Origin: Liolophura sinensis
Lineage: Eukaryota > Mollusca > Polyplacophora > Chitonida > Chitonidae
Length of the DNA stretch: 52,915 bases
Assembly (NCBI RefSeq): GCF_032854445.1
Contig: NC_088295.1
Location: forward strand, 31,554,470-31,607,384
Reading direction: 5' to 3'
The notes under the pieces are model-generated. The model saw only the letters and a program-made list of their open reading frames with translations. It ran no database searches and was not told the DNA's origin. The position numbers were made by a program, and so were the translations under genes. Below are positions 38,101 through 50,100 of this stretch, in pieces; the stretch's first letter is position 1; each line of letters opens with the position of its first letter.

Positions 38101-41100
38101 TGGACTGATTTCACAAGGCCATTTTCGATAAAGTTGAAATTTAACACCGTCACGATATAATAATGTTTAATACTAGAAGCTCAAGTTTTGAAATTGGACT
38201 TCGAGATTTTCCACCTGTGTTTCAGCCGTGTGCGGGGATTCCCCAGCAGGGACGTGTCCTAACGGAGGCAGCTGTGTCAGTACAGGCAATTGCACTTGTC
38301 TCGAAGGTTACCAGACACCGGATTGTCAAGGTATGTTGTGTATTTTTTACTGTATAAATCTGTTTTATGATTTATCTTATGAAACTAAAATAATTGTTAC
38401 GAAACAGGCAGCGATCAACATGAAACAAAGACACAAAAATATCATCTGCCTGATCAACGGAAATAGATTTTCTACATAAGGTTGTCCCTTATGAAGTTTC
38501 TATGACAATCGTATTGTTTAAAACGCATGGCTGATATATGTACGCAAGTCTTTTTATAACTTCTATATTTAATGTTGTTTGTTTCATCCTCTGGGTATTG
38601 CGGGATAGTACCAGTGTTGTCATATTGTTTGTCTTAATCATTTCAAATAAAGTTTTGGGCCCTCCGTGGCTCAGTCGGTTAAAGCGCTTGCAGCGTAATG
38701 ACCCAGGAGTCTCTCACCAATGCGGTCGCTGTGAGTTCAAGTCCAGCTCATGCTGGCGGCCGTACGTGAGAAGGTCTGCCAGCAACCTGCGGATGGTCGT
38801 GGGTTTCTCCCGGGCTGTGCCCGGTTTCCACCCACCATAATGCTGGCCGCCGTCGTATAAGTGAAATATTCTTGAGTACGGCGTAAAACACCAATCAAAA
38901 AAAAAAAAAAATCAAATAAAGTTTTATTGTACATGTACATACCCTATATAGATCCTTTCTTTTTTTTATTACTTCAACTATTAACTTACACGCCTTGTTT
39001 TGCAGAGCATTTTGCTGCTTTTTAGTTAGTACTCGTGGCGTTTTTGGTGAAGTATGGTTGAATGGGGTCATATTTCCCTTTTCGTAGACCCATATTGATT
39101 CCGAACATTTCCACCTGCAGATGTTGACGAATGCCAAGATTCTAACGGTGGCTGTGAAGAAATCTGTCTCAACACCCATGGGTCATTCAAATGTGACTGC
39201 CCCAGCGGATATGGGATTGTTGATAACACCACTTGCTCCCGTAAGTTTCCTCTCTAAGAATAATAACTTGAATAATTGTTGTTGCTGTGTGGCATTGTTG
39301 TTTCCAGGCCTGCTCTTTTCCGGCAGAGTTCTCCCCCATTGTTGTTCTTCACAATCATTGTTGATGTGATTTCCGTCCATTGTTGTTCGCTTTTGGTGCC
39401 TAATACTGATCTTGTTGTCCATCATTGTTAGTACTGTCTACCTGTTATTGTTTCCTCCATTAATAATGGTTGCTGTGCACCATTGCTATTTTGGGCATCG
39501 TTTTTGCCGTACGCCTTTGTTGTTGTTGGCCTGCGCAGTTTCTTTTTTTTAACAGTGTTGCCATCTGTTCGCAAATATTGTTTACCACCATTGTTAAGAC
39601 TGTCCATCACTTCGTTCATATTTCTTACAGCGCTTTCGCTTTACATAACTGCCACCAACAGCAAACTGTGTACAGAAATCTTGAACAACGCCGAACTCAC
39701 TGGGGTCACGGTGATCAGGCAAGAAGTGATGTCAAAAAAACAAAAAAAACACAAAAAAAAACACAAGTAATCCATCTCAACCTTTGTTTCTAATAATACA
39801 TACATTCTCTTTATCTAGAGTATGTACAAAGCGATTCTAACCAAAATCTAAAAAAATTTTATTGATCAATTCTGACTAAAAAATTCCGCGGGAAGACACA
39901 AGTGATGAGGCTAAGCCTAAACAAGCTCACAGGCTCCAAAGGTCAAGGTTGTCTATTGGTGGCAGTGATGTAAAGCGAAAGTTAAAGCGCGACGCATACG
40001 CTGTAAGGAGTATGCACTTTGTTATTGCAGTTATTGTTGTTCACCACTGTAAATGTTGCCTACCATTGTTTTTGTTGCGTATACTTGCTGTTATCCATCA
40101 TTGCTGTTGTTGTCCACCAGTTTGTTGCTGTCCACCATTGTTGTTGTTGCCTGTCATTATTGTTGCTTCCATAATTGTTGATGTTGTCCTCCATATTTGT
40201 CGTTCTCTATTGTTGTCTATGCTTACCATCACTGTTGTTATTGTTCACCACTGGTTGTTTATGTTTTCCACCTTTGTCTTTGCTGCCCAACATTGCTGTT
40301 GCCGTCCCCTTTTCTGTAATATCACACATCTGTAATATCACTTCTCTGTAATATCACACCTCTTCTACAATATCACTCCTTCTGTAAATGTCAATTCTTC
40401 TCTGTGTAATATAACCCCTCCTTTGTAATATCACACCTCTGTAATATCACACCTCTTCTACAATATCACCCCTTCTACAGTATCACCCCTTCTCTGTAAT
40501 ATCACTCCTTCTCTGTAATATCACTCCTTCTCTGTAATTATAACCACTCCTCTGTAATATCACACCTCTGTAATATAACCCCTCTGGAATATCTCTCCTC
40601 TGTAATATCACACCTCTTCTGCAGTATCACTCCTTCCCTGTAATATAACCCCTCCTCTGTAATATCACTTGTCTGTAATATCACTCCTCTATAATATCAC
40701 ACCTCTTCTACAGTATCACTCCTTCTCTGTAATATCATTTCTCCTCTGTAATATAACCACTCCTTTGTAATATCACACCTCTGTAATATCACACCCTTCT
40801 ACAATATCACCCCTTCTACAGTATCACCCCTTCTCTGTAATATCACTCCTTTTCTGTAATTCACTCTTCTTTGTAATATCTTACACCTCCTCTGTAATAT
40901 CACACCTCTGTAATATAACCCCTCTGGATAATCTCTCCTCTGTAATATCACACCTCTTCTGCAGTATCACTCCTTCCCCGTAATATAACCCCTGCTCTGT
41001 AATATCACTTGTCTATAATATCACTCCTCTATAATATCACACCTCTTCTACAGTATCACTCCTTCTCTGTAATATCATTTCTCCTCTGTAATATAACCCC

Positions 41101-44100
41101 TCCTCTCTAACATCACTTCTCTGTTATATCACACTCTTCTACAGTATCACTTCTTCTCTATAATATCATTCCTCTGTAACATAACTCCTCCTCTGTAATA
41201 TCATTTCTCCTCTGTAATATCATTTCTCCTCTGTAATGTCACTCCTCCTCTGTAATATCCCCCTCTGTAATATCACTCCTCTGCAGTATCAGTCTTTCTC
41301 TGTAATATCACTCCTTCTCTGTAATATCACTCCTTCTCTGTAATATCACTCCTTCTCTGTAATATCACTCCTTCTCTGTAATAATACTACTCCTCTGTAA
41401 TATCACCTTTCCCCCTCTGTAATATCGCCACCCTCTGTAATATCATTCCTCTGCAGTATCACCCCTCCTCTGTAATATCACATCTTCTCGGTAATCTCAT
41501 TCCCTCTTTAATATCACGCCTTCTTTGTAATATCACCCCCTTCTCTGTAATATCACCCCTCGTCTGTAATATCCCTCCTCCTCTGTAATATCCTCCTCCT
41601 CTGTAATATCCCTCTTCCTCTGTAATATCACCCCCTCTGTAATATCACTCCTCCTCTGTATATCACCACTTCTGTTTTGTCATTCCTCTTCCGCAGTATC
41701 AACCCTCGTCTGTAATGTCAGCCCTCCTCTATAATATCACCCCTCCTCTGTAATATCACCCCTCTGTAATATCACTCTTTCTGTGCAATCTCATTCCCTC
41801 TGTAATAACACCCCTTCTCTGTAATATCACTCCTTCCCTGTCATATCACCCCTCCTCTGTAATATCACCCCTCCTCTGTAATCTCATTCCCTTCTTAATA
41901 TCACCCCTCCTCTGTAATATCACCCTCTCTGTAATATCATTCCTTCTGTGCAATCTCATTCCCTCTTTAATAGCGCCCCTCCTCTGTAATATCACCCCTT
42001 CCCTGTCATATCACTCCTCCTCTGTAATATCACTCCTTCCCTGTCATATCACTCCTCCTCTGTAATATCACTCCTTCCCTGTCATATCACTCCTCCTCTG
42101 TAATATCAGCCCCTCTCTTTAATATCACTCCTCATCTGGTATCACTCCTCCTCTGTAATATCACTCCTACTTTGTATCGCTTTTTTATCCACAGCCGTGT
42201 GCTATGGCCATGCCCCGGGGGAGTGCCCTAATGATGGTACTTGCAGGAGTCCAGACCTGTGTGAGTGTGAGCCGGGTTTTACCGGGACCAGTGCGCAGGT
42301 GAATGTCATACCCTAGGTGCAATTATAGTCCGAGGGATAAAACATCCCTACTATGATAATTACAGGGGGCTTACTTCGATCGACCCGAAGAAGTCAAATC
42401 ACAGCAAAAACACAACGTTTTCTGCTGTAATGTAACAGTGCCTTGTGTACTAGATAAGTATTTTATGAGCAGACATACACTGAACACTGTGACGTGCTGT
42501 AAAAATGGTACCTGTAACACCTATGGACTCAGTAATTGTAAATCAGTAATTACCCAAGTAACGATATGGTTAAGAGTCACCAGATGATCATATGGTCCGG
42601 CAGTACCGAGAATTCTCTAAAAGCTGAATACTTATATCATCGAAAAGATATCGTTTTCATTGGTTGGCCCGTTTTCTTCCATTTCTTGCTCGTGTGTGCT
42701 TTTGCTAGATATAAACGAGTGCCTCGTGGAAAACGGTGGATGCCAACAGGAGTGTCAAAATACCAACGGATCGTTCACATGTGACTGCTTTGCCGGATAT
42801 GCTCTGCTGCCAGGAGGAATGGCATGTGGAGGTAAGTGTTGTCAGGAGGAATGGCATGTGGACGTAAGTGCTACCAGGAGGAATGGCATGTGCAGATAAG
42901 TGCTACCAGGAGGAATGGCATGTGGAGGTAAGTGTTGTCAGGAGGGATGGCATGTGGAGGTAAGTGTTGTCAGGAGGAATGGCATGTGGACGTAAGTGCT
43001 ACCAGGAGGAATGGCATGTGCAGATAAGTGCTACCAGGAGGAATGGCATGTGGAGGTAAGTGTTGTCAGGAGAGATGGCATGTGGAGGTAAGTGTTTTCA
43101 CGAGGAATGGCATGTGGACGTAAGTGCTACCAGGAGGAATGCATGTGCAGATAAGTGCTACCAGGAGAAATGGCATGTGCAGATAAGTGTTGTCAGGAGG
43201 GATGACATGTGGAGTAAGTGTTGTCAGAGGAATGGCATGTGCAGATAAGTGCTACCAGGAGCAATGGCATGTGCAGATAAGTGGCTACCAGGAGAAATGG
43301 CATGTGGAGGTAAGTGTTGTCAGGAGGGATGGCATGTGGAGGTAAGTGTTGTCAGGAGGAATGGCATGTGGACGTAAGGTGCTACCAGGAGCAATGGCAT
43401 GTGCAGGATAAGTGCTACCAGGAGGAATGGCATGTGGAGGTAAGTGTTGTCAGGAGGAATGGCATGTGGACGTAAGTGCTACCAGGAGGAATGGCATGTG
43501 CAGATAAGTGCTACCAGGAGGAATGGCATGTGGAGGTAAGTGTTGTCAGGAGGGATGGCATGTGGACATAAGTGCTACCAGGAGGAATGGCATATGGAGG
43601 TAATTGGCTGCCAGGAGGGATTGCATGTGGAGGTAAGTGTTGTCAGGAGGAATGGCATATGGACGTAAGTGCTGTCAGGAGAAATGGCATGTGCAGATAA
43701 GTGCTACCAGGAGGAATGGCATGTGCAGATAAGTGCTACCAGGAGGATTGGCATGTGCAGATAAGTGCTACCAGGAGGATTGGCATGTGGAGGTAATTGC
43801 TGTCACGAGGAATGGCATGTGGAGGTAAGTGTTACCAGGAGGAATGGCATGTGGAGGTAAGTGCTGTCACGAGGAATGGCATGTGGAGGTAATTGCTGCT
43901 AGGAGGGATGGCATGTGGAGGTAAGCGCTGCTAGGAGGAATGGCATGTGGAGGTAAGTGCTGTCGGGAGGAAGGGCATGTGGTGGTAAGTGCTGTCGGGA
44001 GGAATGGCATGTGGAGGTAATTGCTGCTAGGAGGAATGGCATGTGGAGGTAAGTGCTGTATGGAGGAATGGCATGTGGAGGTAAGTGTTGCCAGGAGGAA

Positions 44101-47100
44101 TGGCATGTCAGGGTAAGTGTTACCAGGAGGAATGGCATGTGGAGATAGGTGCTGCCAGGAGGAATGGCATGTGGAGATAGGTGCTGCCAGGAGAAATGGC
44201 ATGTGGAGGTAAGTGCTGTCACGAGAAATGGCATGTGGAGGTAATTGCTGCCAGGAGGATTGGCATGTGGAGGTAAGTGTTGTCAGGAGGAATGGCATGT
44301 GGACGTAAGTGCTACCAGGAGAAATGACATGTGCAGATAAGTGCTACCAGGAGGATTGGCATGTGCAGATAAGTGCTGCCAGGAGAAATGACATGTGCAG
44401 ATAAGTGCTACCAGGAGGATTGGCATGTGCAGATAAGTGCTACCAGGAGGATTGGCATGTGGAGGTAATTGCTGTCACGAGGAATGGCATGTGGAGGTAA
44501 TTGCTGCTAGGAGGGATGGCATGTGGAGGTAAGCGCTGCTAGGAGGAATGGCATGTGGAGGTAAGTGCTGTCGGGAGGAAGGGCATGTGGTGGTAAGTGC
44601 TGTCGGGAGGAATGGCATGTGGAGGTAATTGCTGCTAGGAGGAATGGCATGTGGAGGTAAGTGCTGTATGGAGGAATGGCATGTGGAGGTAAGTGTTGCC
44701 AGGAGGAATGACATGTCAGGGTAAGTGTTACCAGGAGGAATGGCATGTGGAGATAGGTGCTGCCAGGAGGAATGGCATGTGGAGATAGGTGCTGCCAGGA
44801 GAAATGGCATGTGGAGGTAAGTGCTGTCACGAGAAATGGCATGTGGAGGTAATTGCTGCCAGGAGGATTGGCATGTGGAGGTAAGTGTTGTCAGGAGGAA
44901 TGGCATGTGGACGTAAGTGCTACCAGGAGAAATGACATGTGCAGATAAGTGCTACCAGGAGGATTGGCATGTGCAGATAAGTGCTACCAGGAGAAATGAC
45001 ATGTGCAGATAAGTGCTACCAGGAGGATTGGCATGTGCAGATAAGTGCTACCAGGAGGATTGGCATGTGGAGGTAATTGCTGTCACGAGGAGTGGCATGT
45101 GGAGGTAAGTGTTGCCAGGAGGAATGGAATGTGGAGGTAAGTGCTGTCACGAGGAATGGCATGTGGAGGTAATTGCTGCTAGGAGGGATGGCATGTGGAG
45201 GTAAGTGCTGCTAGGAAGAATGGCATGTGGAGGTAAGTGCTGTCACGAGGAAGGGCATGTGGTGGTAAGTGCTGTCGGGAGGAATGGCATGTGGAGGTAA
45301 GTGCTGCTAGGAGGAATGGCATGTGGAGGTAAGTGCTATATGGAGGAATGGCATGTGGAGGTAAGTGTTGCCAGGAGGAATGACATGTCAGGGTAAGTGT
45401 TACCAGGAGGAATGGCATGTGGAGATAGGTGCTGCCAGGAGGAATGGCATGTGGAGATAGGTGCTGCCAGGAGAAATGGCATGTGGAGGTAAGTGCTGTC
45501 ACGAGAAATGGCATGTGGAGGTAAGTGCTGTCAGGAGGAATGGCATGTGGAGGTAAGTGCTGTCAGGAGGAATGGCATGTGGAGGTAAGTGCTGCCAGGA
45601 GGAATGGCATGTGGAGGTAAGTGCTACCAGGAGGAATGGCATGTGGAGGTAATTGCTGTCGGGAGGATTGGCATGTGGAGGTAAGTGCTACCAGGAGGAA
45701 TGGCATGTGGAGGTAAGTGCTACCAGGAGGAATGGCATGTGCAAATAAGTGCTACCAGGAGGAATGGCATGTGGAGGTAATTGCTGCCAGGAGGAATGGC
45801 ATGTGGAGGTAATTGCTGCCAGGAGAAATGGCATGTGGAGGTAATTGCTGCCAGGAGAAATGGCATGTGGAGGCAATTGCTGCCAGGAGGATTGGCATGT
45901 GGAGGCAATTGCTGCCAGGAGGATTGGCATGTGGAGGCAATTGCTGCGAAGGAGGATTGGCATGTTTAGGCAAGTGCTGTCGGGAGGAATGGCATGTGAA
46001 GGTAAGTGCTACCAGGAGGAATGGCATGTGGAGGTAATTGCTGCCAGGAGAAATGGCATGTGGAGGTAATTGCTGCCAGGAGAAATGGCATGTGGAGGTA
46101 ATTGCTGCCAGGAGGAATGGCATGTGGAGGTAATTGCTGCCAGGAGGAATGGCATGTGAAGGTAAGTGTTGCCAGAAGGAATGGCATGTGGAGGTAAGTG
46201 TTGCCAGAAGGAATGGCATGTGGAGGTAAGTGCTACCAGGAGGAATGGCATGTGGAGGTAAGTGCTGCCAGGAGGAATGGCATGTGGAGGTAATTGCTGC
46301 CAGGAGAAATGGCATGTGGAGGTAATTGCTGCCAGGAGGATTGGCATGTGGAGGTAAGTGCTGCCAGGAGGAATGGCATGTGGAGGCAAGTGTTGCCAGG
46401 AGGAATGGCATGTGGAGGTAAGTGTTGCCAGGAGGAATGGCATGTGGAGGTAAGTGCTGTCACGAGGAATGGCATGTGGAGGTAAGTGCTGTCACGAGGA
46501 ATGGCATGTGGAGGTAATTGCTGCCAGGAGGAATGGCATGTGGAAGTAAGTGCTGTCACGAGGAATGGCATATGGAGGTAAGTGCTGTCGGGAGGAAGGG
46601 CATGTGGAGGTAAGTGCTGTCGGGAGGAATGTCATGTGGAGGTAAGTGCTACCAGGAGGAATGGCATGTGGAGGTAATTGCTGCCAGGAGAAATGGCATG
46701 TGGAGGTAATTGCTGCCAGGAGGAATGGCATGTGGAGGTAATTGCTGCCAGGAGGATTGGCATGTGGAGGTAATTGCTGCTAGGAGGAATGGCATGTGAA
46801 GGTAAGTGTTGCCAGAAGTAATGGCATGTGGAGGTAAGTGCTGTCACGAGGAATGGCATGTGGAGGTAAGTGCTGTCACGTGGAATGGCATGTGGAGATA
46901 AGTGCTGTCACGAGGAATGGCATGTGGAGGTAAGTGTTGTCACGAGGAATGGCATGTGGAGGTAAGTGCTGCTAGGAGGAATGGCATGTGGAGGTAAGTG
47001 CTGTCGGGAGGAATGGCATGTGGTGGTAAGTGCTGTCGGGAGGAATGGCATGTGGAGGTAATTGCTGCTAGGAGGAATGGCATGTGGAGGTAAGTGCTAT

Positions 47101-50100
47101 ATGGAGGAATGGCATGTGGAGGTAAGTGTTGCCAGGAGGAATGACATGTGGAGATAAGTGGTGCCAGGAGAAATGGCATGTCAGGGTAAGTGTTACCAGG
47201 AGGAATGGCATGTGGAGATAGGTGCTGCCAGGAGAAATGGCATGTGGAGATAGGTGCTGCCAGGAGGAATGGCATGTGGAGATAGGTGCTGCCAGGAGAA
47301 ATGGCATGTGGAGGTAAGTGCTGTCAGGAGGAATGGCATGTGGAGGTAAGTGCTGTCAGGAGGAATGGCATGTGGTGGTAAGTGTTGCTAGGAGGGCTAG
47401 CATGTCGTGATTGTGGGAGTGATATGAGAGTGAGTCGTGGTAAATGAGGACCGATTTGAGAGTTTTCTGTGGGAAATATGAACTGATATGAGAGTGGACC
47501 GTGCTAAATATTAACCGATATGAGGGTTGGCCGTGGAAAATGTGAACCGGTAAAAGAGTGGACCATTGTAAATGTGGACCAGTATGAGTGAGGGTTGTGG
47601 TAAGCGTGGACCTATATGAGTGTAGATCGTGGTAAATGTGAGCCAGTAAGAGTGTGAGCCTTGGAAAATATGGATCCAGGACTATTAAATGTAGACCATG
47701 GCGTTAAAATTCTACAGGTTCATATTCTCGCCCAAACCACTAAAATGAAATCTTAAGTCTTCCATTTCACGTTTTTTAACTTTTTAAATCTGACATAACC
47801 ATTATAATGAACGATGTCTGTATGCTACATTAAGGCCAGGATAGAATGTGTTTTTATTCCTTTCTTTTGCAGACGTTAATGAGTGCGAAGTGGACAATGG
47901 CGGGTGCGCACAAACGTGTGACAACAGCGTCGGTTTCTATAACTGTACTTGTCAAGACGGCTTTATACTGGATACTAACGAAATGGATTGTACCGGTGAG
48001 TAGAGTGTTAACACATCTTGTCTTGTGGGTCATATGTACCAAAGCAGTATTATGGTATTATGTATCATAATAGACTGTAGCATGTAACATGAAGATGAAT
48101 AAATTTGAAATTCATGTGAATATTGTTAACCAATTTGTACACATATTCATTATATGCATCTTGGCCCCAGTAAGGTTGATCAAAAATGTATCCAGAAGCG
48201 TACTGCTTTCACAGCCAATGGCATTGCGCCATACTTACTTTTGAGTGTTAATTATTGTTTTTCTACAGGACTAAGTTATCATGTTATTTGGCCTTTTTGC
48301 TTGCTTTCATGAGAAAAGACAACACTAGGCCAAATGTGCATGGATATAGTATTGCACAGGAAGTTCAAAAAGCATTACTTTTTATGTGATATGGCAAAAC
48401 CGAGATATTGGAGTTCAAAGTAAACAAAATCGCGCACACTGAGACAAAAGAAAGTGCCACCATATTATCCTTGTTGTTAGCATTTCAAGAGCGAGTTATT
48501 TCCATTAACCCGAGGACGAAGCTGTTTCTGCTTGCGTCACCCGCACCCTGTTTCCCCTTTTAAAAATATGTATTTGGGGTGCGCGTGATCATGTTTCAAG
48601 TTGTAAGAATTCCAGATTAAAAGTTTATTTATATTTGTTTGATATTTAATTTTTTTATTTAATGTCAACCACGTAAAAAAATGTGTGTGGCCGTTTAGGT
48701 CTGTTTCCAACGTTCTTCCTAAATATTTAATATATAGGATAAATAAACAATTTAAGTGGCCTCTGATTTTTACAGTTATGTGGACATGCTTTATGGACAT
48801 AAGAGCACACCTCAAAGTATCAGTTATCGGGAACATCAGCATTTTTCACTTGGAAGAAACCTCTGTATTGTATTTATCAAATCGAGGTATACACATACCG
48901 TGGTCACCTTCATGATCTGTTGCGTACATTTGCCTGGATTTTAAGTCCCATGTGCAGTCACGATCAGAATTTTGTGTATCGTGCTTACAAAAAAAATCCC
49001 ACCAGCAAATGTGTTTACCCCACAGATATTGATGAGTGCGTTGAAGATGGAGGACATTGCCAACACGAGTGTGTGAATATCCCAGGGTCCTTTGCGTGCG
49101 CGTGCCCAGCTGGCTTCACGGTAGGCATCGATGGAGCTTCGTGCAAAGGTATGCTGATTTCCACTGACTGTTTATGGACACCAAAATAGCGATATATAAG
49201 TTTTGATATGAATTTAAAATTCTGCAGGTTTTGATGTGGTAGTCTCCTTACAGTATAAAATACTATAAAATACAGTACTTTTCTAATATCATGTATTTAA
49301 TTAATAACGCATGTACTATATAGATGTCATCATCTAAGATATAACAGAGGGCTTGATAAAGGTTCAAAGAATAAGATCCTAAAAAAATGAAAGGTTGATG
49401 TCATACGTATAAGGCAGATCAAAAAAAAGTGGCCCAAGATAGTGTCAACATCAAAAATCAAAAGATGCGCTTAATGTGTATGTCAAATTTCAGATGTGGA
49501 CGAATGTTTCGTGAGCAATGGTGGATGTGACCAGGACTGTGAAAACAATAACGGTTCCTTCGTTTGTTATTGCCAGCAAGGATATGGTCTAGGGGCAGAC
49601 GGCAGGAGCTGCGAAGGTAAATGGTGTGATTTCATAATCAACAACGCGGTGTTTGTTGTTATTATTGTTAATACATGCTTGTCGGGATTTAATGTCGCTT
49701 TAAATATAAAATACGTCTGTCTGGCTAAGCAAAAACTGTTATTCATGTAGATTATGTATTTTGTTTTTGTCCATTAAGAATCGCTTACTGAACATTGTAG
49801 TCCAAGTATTATGGCATTAAATTAAATACTTAAATAAATAAACAGTTTATCAACAATGTAAGCCATGTTCACGAAACTCGTCAAAATAGGGTGCAATTGT
49901 TTTATACTATCTAATTCGTCAAGCGACATTCTATTGTAACAGACACTGATGAATGCTCATTGAGCAGTGACAAATGCAGTGACCTGTGTATAAATGACCC
50001 CGGGACATACCATTGCAGCTGTTCTGTTGGCTATACATTGATGACAGATGGTGTTTCCTGCCAAGGTAAGCAAAAGTCTTACTAGATAAGCAATATGTTA

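Noticed and set aside
40311-42176. CRISPR-like or regulatory array reading of the TCTGTAATATCAC repeats
   Set aside because: Units are contiguous with no unique spacers, the genome is eukaryotic, and the array lies in an intron.
42660-43248. Plus-strand open frames continuing past 42831 into the array
   Set aside because: These read through the donor at 42832. The EGF module is complete at GMACG and every sibling exon ends at this phase-1 position; the added peptide has no EGF meaning.
45752-46411. Minus-strand open frames of up to 219 codons across the 32-bp array ([14 protein letters not shown] repeats)
   Set aside because: They arise because the complement of the repeated unit has no stop codons; all frames cycle every 96 bases. 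There is no splice, start or promoter signal, and the plus strand is the sense strand of the gene.
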